Of a stretch of DNA of 64,000 nucleotides, positions 1 to 8,719 are shown one piece after another (position 1 is the stretch's first letter; each line of letters opens with the position of its first letter). Location of the stretch: contig JANQND010000002.1 in NCBI GenBank assembly GCA_028279765.1, positions 62,001-126,000 of the forward strand, given 5' to 3'. The translations under genes were made by a program, and so were the position numbers. The notes under the pieces were generated by a model, which made no database searches, was not told the DNA's origin, and saw nothing but the letters and a program-made list of their open reading frames with translations. Source of the DNA: Candidatus Nanoarchaeia archaeon. GTDB taxonomy: Archaea; Nanobdellota; Nanobdellia; Woesearchaeales; WJIZ01.

Positions 1-339
1 ATCTCCATCTAATCTTGTAGTCCCAGGACCCAACGCAGCAATGGAGCTAAATATGCGAAGCGATGTTCCGGAATTGCCAAGGTCAATGGAATCAACTGAA
101 TTAATGTCCTTTCCAACACCAGTACATTCCCATTTATTTCCTCTCTTACTTACCTTCAACCCTAAAGCCTGAGCAGCAAACAAAGCAGACAAAGTATCTG
201 CAGACTCCAAGGGGTTATGAATAACAGACTTCTCAGAACTCAGCAAAGCAAATGCAAGTGCTCGGATAGTGTGCGATTTAGACGAAGGTATAGCAATAGA
301 TCCACTAAGACCAGAGGTCTTCTCCACAGCAAGTTTCAT
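1..339 (-). CDS. aroA: 3-phosphoshikimate 1-carboxyvinyltransferase (EPSP synthase), N-terminal part
   Basis: Reverse-strand reading from an ATG at 339 gives 113 codons open to the window edge. The N-terminus carries the EPSP synthase signature IPSSKSHTIRALAFALLS (phosphate-binding SKSH with the following Arg) and, near residue 90, LGNSGTSLRIF, the second family signature. The enzyme joins phosphoenolpyruvate to shikimate-3-phosphate, the sixth step to chorismate. The start overlaps the aroC stop by ATGA, so it is translationally coupled and is the last visible gene of the shikimate operon. The 3' end lies outside the window. Confidence 0.93.
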   Translation of the reverse strand, partial: MKLAVEKTSGLSGSIAIPSSKSHTIRALAFALLSSEKSVIHNPLESADTLSALFAAQALGLKVSKRGNKWECTGVGKDINSVDSIDLGNSGTSLRIFSSIAALGPGTTRLDGD

Positions 340-1400
340 GATATCAGCTTTTGTGCAAAAAGGGCATCAACAAGAGTAATCGCGGTCATGCTCTCTATCA
401 CCGGAACCATGCGCGGACATAAACAGGGGTCATGTCGCCCCTGCACGGAAATATTTTTCCGCTTGCCGTTCACGTCAATCGTTGATTGCTCTTTGCCAAT
501 AGAAGAAGGGGGTTTAATTGCAGCACGAAACACAATCTGCTCCCCGTTAGAAATGCCGCCGGAAATACCGCCGGCATTATTTGTCTTCAAATGCACCTTT
601 CCTTTTTCACCGATATCAAACTCATCATTATTCTCTGAGCCTTTAAGTACCGCTGACCCAAAGCCCATGCCAAACTCAATACTTTTGACCGCACCAATAG
701 AAACAATAGCGTGCGATAGCTTTGCATCAAGCTTTTCAAAAACAGGATCGCCTAAACCTATCGGGCAACTATTCACCACGCACTCCACAATGCCCCCCAA
801 AGAATCACCTTCTTCCTTTGCTTTCTCAATCTCAGAGAGCATCAGTTTAGCAGCATTCTTATCCGGACATCGAACAGGATTTTTCTCAATCACCTTATAA
901 TCAATCGTCTCTGCTTTGACCTCGTGCACCTGTAAAGTATACGCGATTACACGAATATCATGCAGTGATAAAATTTTCTTTGCAATTGCGCCCGCAGCGA
1001 CACGAGCCAAAGTCTCGCGACCTGACTGACGACCGCCTCCGCGATAATCCCTGTGGCCATATTTTTTTTGAAAAGTATAGTCCGCATGACCAGGCCGATA
1101 CAAATCCTTGATATGCTTATATGCAAAAGGGTCTGCATCCTTATTATACACAACCAAACAAATAGGAGAGCCGATTGTTTTGTCCTCAAAAATTCCGCAA
1201 AGAATCTCTACCTTATCTTTTTCGGAGCGGGAAGTCGTTGCTTTGCTCTGTCCTGGTCTCCTGCGATCTAATTCCTTTTGAATCTCCTGCTTCTTCAAAG
1301 AAATCCCAGCAGGAACACCGTCAATCACTACTCCAACAGCTGGGCCATGCGATTCGCCAAACGTAGTAACCCGAAAAAATCGTCCGAATGTATTACTCAT
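336..1400 (-). CDS. aroC: Chorismate synthase
   Basis: The 354-residue product has normal family length. It starts with the typical SNTFGRFFRVTTFGESHGPA, contains the RRPGQS and RPGHADYTFQKKYG blocks, the DYRGGGRQSGRETLARVAAG flavin/phosphate-binding stretch, and ends with the conserved GRHDPCLCPRMVPVIESM region. It converts EPSP to chorismate with reduced FMN in the cytoplasm. It lies 17 bp after aroK and overlaps aroA by 4 bp, as part of one minus-strand operon. An antisense reading frame at 217-900 is only a shadow of this gene. Confidence 0.97.
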   Translation of the reverse strand: MSNTFGRFFRVTTFGESHGPAVGVVIDGVPAGISLKKQEIQKELDRRRPGQSKATTSRSEKDKVEILCGIFEDKTIGSPICLVVYNKDADPFAYKHIKDLYRPGHADYTFQKKYGHRDYRGGGRQSGRETLARVAAGAIAKKILSLHDIRVIAYTLQVHEVKAETIDYKVIEKNPVRCPDKNAAKLMLSEIEKAKEEGDSLGGIVECVVNSCPIGLGDPVFEKLDAKLSHAIVSIGAVKSIEFGMGFGSAVLKGSENNDEFDIGEKGKVHLKTNNAGGISGGISNGEQIVFRAAIKPPSSIGKEQSTIDVNGKRKNISVQGRHDPCLCPRMVPVIESMTAITLVDALFAQKLIS

Positions 1401-1417
1401 ATCCTCATCGCCTCAAC

Positions 1418-1930
1418 CTAAAAATGAGCAGCAATCTCATCTGCAATCTGCTGTGCTGACCTCCCATGTGCAACAACAGTAACGTCTGCTGCCTGCTCAT
1501 ACAGAGGCGATCGCTCCTTAAAAAGCTTTTCAAAGCGATCAGGTGCGTCTGCACCTGAAAACAGGGACGTCTTTAACTGGGTAATGCGATCAAATAAGAC
1601 CGATTTTTCTTCCTTAATATATACGACAGTACCTAAAGAACGAATGAGTTCACGGCTCTTCAAAAGAGAAAGGGAACCCCCTCCTACTGCAATAACACAA
1701 TTGTCCCTTTCCTTCATCGACTCCAAGGCAGTAAACTCAAGCTCCCGAAAATAGTTCTCTCCATGCCTGGAATAAATCTCCTGAAAAGGAATTTTCCTGC
1801 CATGCTCTCTCTGATACAATTGTTCAATGACCATGTCCAAATCAATGAATTCCATCTTCTGCAGGCGAGCAAGAAGGGAACCTACCGTCGATTTTCCCAC
1901 AGCCTTAAATCCGATCAAAACAATATTCAT
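1418..1930 (-). CDS. aroK: Shikimate kinase, bacterial P-loop (AroK) type
   Basis: I chose the ATG at 1930 because the product then begins NIVLIGFKAVGKSTVGSLLA, with the Walker A at residues 7-15. The frame stays open upstream, but that part lies inside aroDE. The product is 170 residues, normal for AroK. DLDMVIE near residue 32 (shikimate/Mg binding), the REHGRKIPFQEIYSRHGENYFRELE region and the VGGGSL loop are all present. It phosphorylates shikimate with ATP. Most archaea use an unrelated GHMP-family shikimate kinase, so the NMP-kinase-fold enzyme suggests a bacterial origin. It overlaps the aroDE stop by one base (TAATG). Confidence 0.93.
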   Translation of the reverse strand: MNIVLIGFKAVGKSTVGSLLARLQKMEFIDLDMVIEQLYQREHGRKIPFQEIYSRHGENYFRELEFTALESMKERDNCVIAVGGGSLSLLKSRELIRSLGTVVYIKEEKSVLFDRITQLKTSLFSGADAPDRFEKLFKERSPLYEQAADVTVVAHGRSAQQIADEIAAHF

Positions 1931-3402
1931 TATTCCACCATATACTGCAGGACGCAGTCTTCCATAAACAGAGGGTCTGCTTTTTTCCCGGTCCACAGCG
2001 TGAATTGATGCGCTGCCTGCGCAACAAACAGAGACAAGCCGGATACCGTCTTGCAGCGCATTCGCTCTGCCTCATGCAATAACTTCGTAACCAAGGGGTT
2101 ATAGATCACATCAAACACTATCAACCGGTCTAAATACTTTCTATCGATAGGCATATCATGAATACGCGGGGACATACCCACTGATGTGGCATTAATCAGA
2201 ATATCAACAGACTTCCAGTCAATACTGGAAAGAAACGCATGAACCGCGCCCAGCTCCTTAGCCAATTCCTCTCCTTTGTCTGCAGAGCGATTAACAATCA
2301 TCAATTCAGAGACCTTACCCACTAAAGCATATCCGATAGCACGTGCAGTCCCTCCAGCACCCAGCAGCACAACTTTCTTGCCTTGCAGCGAAGTCTTCTC
2401 CAGCAAAGCATCAAGCGCTCCCTGTGCATCAGTGTTATATCCTACCAATTTGCCCTTCTTTTTTACAACTGTATTCACTGCTCCAATCTTTTGTGCAAGA
2501 GGATCCAGCTCATCAAGAGAAGAAACAATAGAAGATTTAAACGGCATAGTCACACTCAACCCGTCAAAAAAATCCCGAAAATCGGAAACAAACGCATCAA
2601 TATCGTCTACCAGGAAATTCAGATACACCGCATTAATTCCTTCTTCCTTGAACAGCAAATTATGCAGTAGGAATCCTCTGCTCTTGGACACTGGATTACC
2701 CACTAAACCATAAACTTTCAAACCCTCAGGTTTCAGCGAGCTAACCCTATACGCTTTCTTCAAATGCTCAATGGGAATTTGTCCTGGTGCTGTCTCCTTG
2801 CCGCGAGCTAAAGAACCATACGTCAAATACGAGCCATAAGCAACATTTAGGACACGGGAAATCTCTCCCTTCTCTCCCATAGCAATCCCTATCATGCTTA
2901 CGCTCTCTTTTTTCGCTCTTTTCAGCAAATCAAAAAGAACAAGGTTATCAGAAAGGGAATCAGCCATGCTGGCAATCTTAATAATATCCGCCTTAGAAGA
3001 CTTCAAAGAAGCATACACACTATCCAAGTCGGAAGGAAACTGCTCAAAATGATGAGAGGAAACAATAATCTTCGTTGACTTCTCCATCTTCACAAAAGAG
3101 GAAACCTCAGAAGCACCACTGCTCCATTCAATATCAACATAATCAGCACCTAAAGAGATACATTCTTTAAGTAAAGCAATGCGCTCCTTCTCGCTACCGG
3201 AAAACCTTCCTCCTTCTGCTTTACTTCGACAAGTAAACAGCAAAGCACAAGGCTTACGATCCAGCAAATAAGAGATATCATCAGAACTGGGCTCTTCAAA
3301 ATAGTCCAGGCGAATCTCGATCACATCAGCACGGCCACGAACAAATTGCATATCCTGTGCTGCCTCTTCCCTCCCTCTAGAAGTAAGCGAACAGCAAATC
3401 AT
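1930..3402 (-). CDS. aroDE: Bifunctional 3-dehydroquinate dehydratase (type I) / shikimate dehydrogenase
   Basis: This 490-residue fusion has two enzymes. Residues 1-~215 are a type I dehydroquinate dehydratase: EIRLD near residue 29, the His pair in VSSHHF at 117-118, and a Schiff-base Lys in ADIIKIA at about 142. Residues ~228-490 are shikimate dehydrogenase: GNPVSKS shikimate-binding serines, VTMPFK with the catalytic Lys near 289, NTDAQGA, an LGAGGTARAIG NADP loop near 345, and INATSVGM. It performs steps 3 and 4 of the pathway. Such DE fusions are known from plants and some bacteria; archaea usually carry separate proteins. It overlaps aroB by ATGA. Confidence 0.95.
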   Translation of the reverse strand: MICCSLTSRGREEAAQDMQFVRGRADVIEIRLDYFEEPSSDDISYLLDRKPCALLFTCRSKAEGGRFSGSEKERIALLKECISLGADYVDIEWSSGASEVSSFVKMEKSTKIIVSSHHFEQFPSDLDSVYASLKSSKADIIKIASMADSLSDNLVLFDLLKRAKKESVSMIGIAMGEKGEISRVLNVAYGSYLTYGSLARGKETAPGQIPIEHLKKAYRVSSLKPEGLKVYGLVGNPVSKSRGFLLHNLLFKEEGINAVYLNFLVDDIDAFVSDFRDFFDGLSVTMPFKSSIVSSLDELDPLAQKIGAVNTVVKKKGKLVGYNTDAQGALDALLEKTSLQGKKVVLLGAGGTARAIGYALVGKVSELMIVNRSADKGEELAKELGAVHAFLSSIDWKSVDILINATSVGMSPRIHDMPIDRKYLDRLIVFDVIYNPLVTKLLHEAERMRCKTVSGLSLFVAQAAHQFTLWTGKKADPLFMEDCVLQYMVE

Positions 3403-4481
3403 TGCATCTCACTGAGGACCTGCAATACCACATCATCCCCTGCCTCAACATCTATCTCCATATGTCCGATACTGGTTGGGAGCGCATACTGAACCACTCC
3501 TTTTGAAGATTTCTTATCATAAGAAGTGTGCTCAAGGACTTTGCGGGCACTATACGGAATAGCAGGCGAAACGCCAAGCTTTTCAATCAGATCAATGATC
3601 TTTTGATAATCCCTTGCATTCAGAATACTCATTGCTTTGGCAATCTTTGCCTCAGCAACCATCCCTAAAGCAACTGCCTCTCCGTGCGCAAGCGCATAAT
3701 CAGAAACCTTCTCAAGAGCATGCCCAATCGTATGACCAAAATTCAGAATCTTCCTGATAGACTCTTCCTGTTCGTCCTGCTCAACAACATCGCGCTTGAT
3801 CGTGCTGCTCCATTCAATCGCCTTGCTCAGTGCATCTTCATCGCCGGAAAGGAGTTTTTCAAGATAATCCTCCATAAAAATAAAGAACTTCTCATCTGAA
3901 ATAATACCATGTTTGATCATTTCAGTAATGCCATTGCGAAACTCTTTTTCGGGAAGTGTCTTGAGAACTGCAAGGTCAATGAATACTCTTTTGGGCTGAT
4001 AGAATGTGCCAATCATATTTTTGCCAGACGCAGTATTGATTCCGTTTTTTCCTCCAATACTGCTGTCCACCATAGCAAGCAAGGTAGTGGGAACATACAC
4101 ATAAGGTATTCCGCGCATGTAGGTGGAGGCAACAAACCCGGCAATATCTCCTACTACACCCCCTCCTAAGGCAAGAATCAGGCTATCGCGCCGAAAACCT
4201 TCACTGATAAGCATATCTTCTATACGCGCCTTAACCGTTCTATTCTTTGACTTTTCTCCTGCAGGAATAGTCACCAGTACACTATTTAGGCCCTGTTTTT
4301 TAAACAGCTCAAAAAGATCCTTGCCGTACAGTTTCTTAACCGTAGAATCCGTAACAATTGCGATCTTGCTCAGATTCAGTTTACTCAAGCCCTCAGCAAG
4401 TGATGCAAATAAATCATTTCCAATGACAATATCATAAGAGTGATCTACTGTTTTTTCAAGATCAACGCGCACGTGGTTCAT
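3399..4481 (-). CDS. aroB: 3-dehydroquinate synthase
   Basis: The 360-residue product is of normal length and has GGGVVGDIAGFVAST (NAD-binding turn), PTTLLAMVDSSIGGKNGIN, and the zinc-ligand motifs EMIKHGII, LNFGHTIGHALE and HGEAVALGM. It cyclises DAHP to 3-dehydroquinate with NAD and zinc. Many archaea instead make dehydroquinate by the AroA'/AroB' route; this is the standard bacterial/eukaryotic enzyme. It follows the DAHP synthase gene by 12 bp and overlaps aroDE by 4 bp. Confidence 0.96.
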   Translation of the reverse strand: MNHVRVDLEKTVDHSYDIVIGNDLFASLAEGLSKLNLSKIAIVTDSTVKKLYGKDLFELFKKQGLNSVLVTIPAGEKSKNRTVKARIEDMLISEGFRRDSLILALGGGVVGDIAGFVASTYMRGIPYVYVPTTLLAMVDSSIGGKNGINTASGKNMIGTFYQPKRVFIDLAVLKTLPEKEFRNGITEMIKHGIISDEKFFIFMEDYLEKLLSGDEDALSKAIEWSSTIKRDVVEQDEQEESIRKILNFGHTIGHALEKVSDYALAHGEAVALGMVAEAKIAKAMSILNARDYQKIIDLIEKLGVSPAIPYSARKVLEHTSYDKKSSKGVVQYALPTSIGHMEIDVEAGDDVVLQVLSEMQ

Positions 4482-4493
4482 ACTCCATCTACC

Positions 4494-5507
4494 TCATACG
4501 GATCTGCCGACAGACTGTGCAACCGGGCCAAGCTCCTTCATAAGAGCCGAAAACTCCTTTGTACTGATTGTCTGTTCAGCATCGCTTAATGCTTCCTCAG
4601 GATTAGGATGAACTTCCACAAGAAGGCCGTCTGCACCGCAGGCAATAGCTGCCTTAGAAAGAGGATGAACAAAAAGTCGCTTTCCGCTGCCGTGACTGGG
4701 GTCAACGATGATCGGCAGATGGCTTTCCTGCTTAATGAAAGGTATGGCATTCAGGTCAAGGGTATTACGCGAGAATCGGGTAAATGTGCGTATTCCTCGC
4801 TCGCAGAGGATAATATTTCGGTTCCCCTCATTCATGATATGCTCTGCTGCAAGAAGGAACTCATGAACATCGGCACTCATTCCCCTCTTCAATAATACCG
4901 GTTTATCGCTCTTTCCCACTTCTTTGAGTAAAGGATAATTCTGCATATTGCGTGCACCAATCTGAAGAATGTCAGCATATTCTGAGACTAATGCAACATC
5001 ACGTGTATCCATTACCTCTGTAGTGCAGGGAAGCCTCACGCTACTTGCAGCATCAGCAAGGTACTTCAGTCCTTCTTCTCCGAGTCCCTGAAAATCATGC
5101 GGACTGGTGCGCGGCTTGAACGCCCCGCCGCGAAGAATCAAAGCGCCGGATTTCTTCACTGCCTGTGCAGTCTGCAGGATTTGATCCTTACTCTCAACAG
5201 CGCAGGGACCGGCAGTCACGGATAATTGTTTTCCTCCTATTTTCGCATCGCCAACACTAACCACGGTATTCTGGCTCTTAAACTCTCTGCTCACCAGCTT
5301 ATAGGATTTAGAAGTCGCAACCACCTCATCAACATAGTCAAGAGTGCCAAGCTGCTCCTCATTAATGAGGCTCTCGTCACCTACCGCACCAATAACTGTC
5401 CGGTCCACTCCTACAGAAACATGCGGCTTTAATCCAATACTCTTTATTTTATCATGGATATGACTAATCTGTTCCTTCGTTGCTCCTTTTCGCAGGATAA
5501 TTATCAT
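4494..5507 (-). CDS. aroF: 3-deoxy-7-phosphoheptulonate (DAHP) synthase with N-terminal ferredoxin-like regulatory domain
   Basis: Residues 1-~70 form the short alpha/beta regulatory domain seen in Thermotoga-type DAHP synthases (MIIILRKGATKEQISHIHDK). The catalytic barrel follows: TAGPCAVES, RGGAFKPRTSP, GARNMQNYPLL, LLKRGM, ILCERGIRTF, VDPSHGSGKR and EVHPNPEEALSDAEQ. It condenses erythrose-4-phosphate with phosphoenolpyruvate, the first step of aromatic synthesis. As the first gene of the minus-strand operon it sets entry into the pathway; the N-domain suggests feedback by Tyr or Phe, by analogy with the family. No convincing TATA box could be fixed in the 110 bp upstream. Confidence 0.95.
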   Translation of the reverse strand: MIIILRKGATKEQISHIHDKIKSIGLKPHVSVGVDRTVIGAVGDESLINEEQLGTLDYVDEVVATSKSYKLVSREFKSQNTVVSVGDAKIGGKQLSVTAGPCAVESKDQILQTAQAVKKSGALILRGGAFKPRTSPHDFQGLGEEGLKYLADAASSVRLPCTTEVMDTRDVALVSEYADILQIGARNMQNYPLLKEVGKSDKPVLLKRGMSADVHEFLLAAEHIMNEGNRNIILCERGIRTFTRFSRNTLDLNAIPFIKQESHLPIIVDPSHGSGKRLFVHPLSKAAIACGADGLLVEVHPNPEEALSDAEQTISTKEFSALMKELGPVAQSVGRSV

Positions 5508-5617
5508 GGTAAAGCGCTACAATCTTTCACGGAGTTACATCATCAAAAAAATCAATAGTACAGGTATAAGGGAAAAAAGAAAAATATTCAGAGTATCGTT
5601 GATCAGACCAGCGCATT

Positions 5618-6427
5618 TTATTTCTTAGCAACTGGCTTCATGTCTTTCCATGCAAGATCAAAGAGGCTCTGAAGAGCTGAGGAAAAGAATGGCGTATTAA
5701 CCCAGATGCCCACATCATAGGTAGGGTGAACATCATTATCATTCATTACCATGAAGATAATCTCTTTTCCGTCAACAAGAGTAAATCGGGCATCAACTGC
5801 TGCATTTCGAATTTCTGCAAGACCCCCAAGGTCCTTGATAGCAGGCATGCACTCTTTTGTAATAGGAGCTGCAATGCGTACTTTCACGCCTCGTTTCTTG
5901 AGTTTCTCAAAAATAGGCTTCAGTCCTTCAATTTTTCTGATAAGGCCCTGCGAAGTCGTCATGATGCTGACGCTCTCTTCAGCATCCCGGATAGTTAATT
6001 CAAGGTGATTATACAGGTTATGCCGTCCGCGAATGCTTCCGGAAAGATCAGAAGGCTCAACAAGCTCAACTCCCTGTTTATGAAGTGCATTAAGCTCCTG
6101 AATAACATCAGTTCCTTTCAGCTCTTCAAGCCGTTTTGACCGCTCCTGTGCTTCCTTATGCACATTCTTCTTTACGCGCTCAAGCACTTCGCTTGGCTCA
6201 ACAGCTATATACTTAATAGGCTTGCCTAACTTCATTACAACGAAGCCTTTTTTCTCAAGGCTTTCCAGAACATCGTAACTTCGTGAACGTGGGACATTCG
6301 CAATATCAGAAAGTTCTCCTGCAGTAGACACTCCTCGCGAGAGCAATGCAGACCAGATCTTTACCTCATAGAGATTAAGCCCAAAATAACGGCGAAGCTT
6401 AGCTAAAAATTCATCTTTTACAATCAT
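5618..6427 (-). CDS. TrmB-family transcriptional regulator (copy 1)
   Basis: The 269-residue product has an N-terminal winged helix (about 14-75; STAGELSDIANVPRSRSYDV and LESLEKKGFV), a helical linker at 80-125, and a C-terminal phospholipase-D-like alpha/beta domain (about 130-265), the TrmB arrangement. TrmB proteins are archaeal repressors or activators, often sugar-responsive. A close full-length paralogue lies at 36339-37136. The gene stands alone between the shikimate operon and a divergent glycosyltransferase; two perfect 8-bp inverted repeats upstream could be autoregulatory sites. Its ligand cannot be read from the sequence. Confidence 0.88.
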   Translation of the reverse strand: MIVKDEFLAKLRRYFGLNLYEVKIWSALLSRGVSTAGELSDIANVPRSRSYDVLESLEKKGFVVMKLGKPIKYIAVEPSEVLERVKKNVHKEAQERSKRLEELKGTDVIQELNALHKQGVELVEPSDLSGSIRGRHNLYNHLELTIRDAEESVSIMTTSQGLIRKIEGLKPIFEKLKKRGVKVRIAAPITKECMPAIKDLGGLAEIRNAAVDARFTLVDGKEIIFMVMNDNDVHPTYDVGIWVNTPFFSSALQSLFDLAWKDMKPVAKK

Positions 6428-6447
6428 TTTCTATCTACCCCCCTTTT

Positions 6448-6473
6448 AATAACAAAAAATGTTTCTTGTTATT
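6448..6473. promoter_or_regulatory. Inverted repeat AATAACAA-N10-TTGTTATT upstream of TrmB copy 1
   Basis: Perfect 8-bp arms at 6448-6455 and 6466-6473, 21 bp before the regulator's start codon. The position suits an autoregulatory operator or a leader hairpin. Function is inferred from position only. Confidence 0.4.
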
Positions 6474-6490
6474 AAGGAGTAATCAAAAAC

Positions 6491-6532
6491 TACTACTATT
6501 AATATATTACTATTTTTTACCATGTAGTAGTA
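6491..6532. promoter_or_regulatory. Inverted repeat TACTACTA-N26-TAGTAGTA between TrmB copy 1 and the glycosyltransferase
   Basis: Perfect 8-bp arms at 6491-6498 and 6525-6532 in an AT-rich intergenic region. The spacer and flank contain TATA-like stretches. A related CTACTACTA string forms the outer arms of the inverted repeat at 8720-8846, so the motif may be shared. Role unproven. Confidence 0.35.
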
Positions 6533-6673
6533 TATTAACCTTCAATAAGGTACAAGTGTTTTTTACTTCAAAGTAAATACACTTTAGTAAATCAACTCAT
6601 TCTCATATATAAAGATTTAGATGGCAGAAGGGATATGTTTGGTATAAAAGACGGACATTGGAGTAAAAACAAT

Positions 6674-6684
6674 CTTTTTAAAAG
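6674..6684 (+). promoter_or_regulatory. TATA box of the glycosyltransferase gene
   Basis: CTTTTTAAAAG is centred about 26 bp before the ATG at 6705, the spacing expected for a leaderless archaeal transcript. Confidence 0.6.
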
Positions 6685-6704
6685 ATATTCGACTCTTCTT
6701 TTAG

Positions 6705-7664
6705 ATGTCATCGACACTTATCATCACACCTGCATATATCCCCGCCGAATCGCATTTGGGGTATCTAGATGATGCAATCAATAGCGTAACTAGGCTAACA
6801 GATGATGTAGTACACCTAGTAGTTGCTGATGGATCGCCTATAGATCCGCAGGATACAGTCAACTCTTATTCTGACTCTAGAATTAGATTATATAAGAGAG
6901 ATCGTGCTGAAAACGATCTGCATACTTCATCAAATTCACTAAACCAGGTGATAAATAGTATTCTTGATGGATCAAACAAAGCAATCGGAGGAGATGAAGA
7001 AATAAAGTACTTAACCATTTTAAGCTATGATGATGTCATGGTAAATCTAAAAAGCAGAGTTGAGACGCTATCCTCTCCTGATACTGTAGTTTCAGTTTCT
7101 GACTTGATAACTTTTGAAGGAGAGTTCTACGCTAAGAGAAAGAAAGTAAAGAGTACCAACCCTCAAGAATACATTGAAAGAGGAAGGATAGCTGGGTTGA
7201 ATCACACTTCTGCGGTGTTGGCTCTTGATTTCGTAAAAGAAATGAAAAAATACATACAATCAGAACAGGGGAAAGAGGATATTTTCCCCCCGGATATATG
7301 CTATGGAGAGGATCGGGCAGTGGGCAAACTAATGATTTACTTAGTAGACAAGATGAAGAAAATAATTTCCTATGTCCCCGAAGTAGGAATGCTTCATCGA
7401 AGAGATCCGATGTCGTTGAGTTCTCGGTTAGATTCTAGGAAAGTTGAGCAAGATAGAAAAGTTGTTGACGAACTCTATTATCCTAGTAGAAGAAGCAAAA
7501 TAACAAATTCAACCCTATTTAGACAATTATATTTCAATACCATTAGACCTAACCATTCTATGCTAAGAAAAATATGGGGAAAGGTTTCTTCCAAAGAAGA
7601 AAGAGAATTTGTTCGAGAATTCTTCGCTGATCTGCATAAGGTAAATGGTAAACCTAAACTTTAA
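6705..7664 (+). CDS. Glycosyltransferase family 2-like protein
   Basis: The 319-residue product begins with a GT-A-type strand (TLIITPAYIPAE), followed by VVADGSP near residue 45 (nucleotide-sugar Asp) and LSYDDVMV near residue 107, in the place of the DxD-type metal motif. The rest has no transmembrane segment, so it is probably a cytoplasmic sugar transferase for glycans, glycolipids or surface-protein glycosylation. It is a lone gene with its own TATA box, and its 3' end overlaps convergent pelA by 11 bp. Donor and acceptor cannot be told. Confidence 0.72.
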   Translation: MSSTLIITPAYIPAESHLGYLDDAINSVTRLTDDVVHLVVADGSPIDPQDTVNSYSDSRIRLYKRDRAENDLHTSSNSLNQVINSILDGSNKAIGGDEEIKYLTILSYDDVMVNLKSRVETLSSPDTVVSVSDLITFEGEFYAKRKKVKSTNPQEYIERGRIAGLNHTSAVLALDFVKEMKKYIQSEQGKEDIFPPDICYGEDRAVGKLMIYLVDKMKKIISYVPEVGMLHRRDPMSLSSRLDSRKVEQDRKVVDELYYPSRRSKITNSTLFRQLYFNTIRPNHSMLRKIWGKVSSKEEREFVREFFADLHKVNGKPKL

Positions 7665-8709
7665 ATCTCAGCAACGCGCCAACACCGCCAAGACCATCCA
7701 GCTTCTTACCTCCTTCATGGGCAGAAGAAACGATATGCACCTTTGCCTGTGACTGGTCTGCGGTTTTCATAGCTGCCTCAAGAACATAAAACGAATTCTC
7801 CGCACGGCATTTCTGAATAAAGGCATCCGAAACCAACAATATTCCAATAGCACCGGAAGATGCTGCAGAAGAAACTTCTTTCAGGCCATAGGCTGCCTTT
7901 CCGTCTGAGCTAATCTCTTTCAGCAGTTGTTCCACGAGAAGTAATTCTTTAGCAGTCCGATCTAAGGACAGCACGGACTGTACCTCATCACGTTTCAATA
8001 ATTCTGTAATTCCGCTCTTGTCAACAGAAGAACAAGTAGCCAAAACCATTTTCTTCTTGAGAGAATCATCATTGAGGTTTTTCAAAAGCTCATCCTTCCA
8101 GAATGCAGGGCTGCCAAGAACAACAGAATCCAGGGAAAGCCGCTTATCATACTCTGATATTTGTGCAATAATCTCTGCATAAAAATTAGTAATCTTGCCG
8201 CTCTCCATATCTTTCTTTGCCACATTGCCCTTTAATTGAGCAAGTAACTCATATCCGTACTTCTTCATTAAAGCAAAAAGTGCCTCTTCCCGATCAAACA
8301 CTACTAACAAGATAGTAGAGATTTTAGAGGAAAAAGATTCCTCCATTCGGTCTTTTTGATAGCCAAGCCATTCTTTTGTAATCGTAAGAGTAGTATTCTC
8401 CTCAATTGTAATACTCTGATGTTCTCCCTTTGCAACATCATCTGTCCCTTCTTCAACTGTTCCCAATACGCGCAAAGAAAGCTGGCTTTCAGAAAACTCT
8501 GCCTGTTCAACACGAATCGTTACAAAAAGTGCTTTCTTAACCACCTTAGACGAGCGATCCGTCTCTCCCCCTATCTTGATCTTGCGAAGAGCCTTGCCAC
8601 TAACCAAATCTCCTTTTTCGATAACCTGGCTCAAATACCATAAGTCATCTGCATTCTCTGTCTGTACCTTCGCATATCCTTTGCGAAAGTTCACATCTAG
8701 TTTTTTCAT
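7654..8709 (-). CDS. pelA: mRNA surveillance / ribosome-rescue protein pelota
   Basis: The product from the ATG at 8709 is 351 residues. The open frame extends nine codons further, but homologues start at MKKLDVNFRKG. The N-terminal Sm-like domain (1-130), a central eRF1-like domain (about 135-265) and a C-terminal L7Ae-like domain (EEVSS..AIGILLVSDAF.., ending in VGALLRFKV) are in the usual order. There is no GGQ motif, as expected: pelota with aABCE1 splits stalled ribosomes without peptide release. The region ahead of the start is unusual: no TATA at -26, but a large nested inverted repeat, so the mRNA may carry a structured leader. Confidence 0.93.
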   Translation of the reverse strand: MKKLDVNFRKGYAKVQTENADDLWYLSQVIEKGDLVSGKALRKIKIGGETDRSSKVVKKALFVTIRVEQAEFSESQLSLRVLGTVEEGTDDVAKGEHQSITIEENTTLTITKEWLGYQKDRMEESFSSKISTILLVVFDREEALFALMKKYGYELLAQLKGNVAKKDMESGKITNFYAEIIAQISEYDKRLSLDSVVLGSPAFWKDELLKNLNDDSLKKKMVLATCSSVDKSGITELLKRDEVQSVLSLDRTAKELLLVEQLLKEISSDGKAAYGLKEVSSAASSGAIGILLVSDAFIQKCRAENSFYVLEAAMKTADQSQAKVHIVSSAHEGGKKLDGLGGVGALLRFKV

Positions 8710-8719
8710 ATGTGCACCA

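Noticed and set aside
217-900. Long plus-strand open frame opposite aroC
   Set aside because: Antisense shadow of aroC/aroA; the minus-strand product has full enzyme motifs and the plus frame has none.
1931-1996. N-terminal extension of shikimate kinase (22 residues)
   Set aside because: It overlaps the end of aroDE and is not part of the family; the start at 1930 with TAATG coupling fits better.
5520-5565. C-box-like TGATGA on the minus strand before the DAHP synthase gene
   Set aside because: No D box at suitable distance and no terminal stem.
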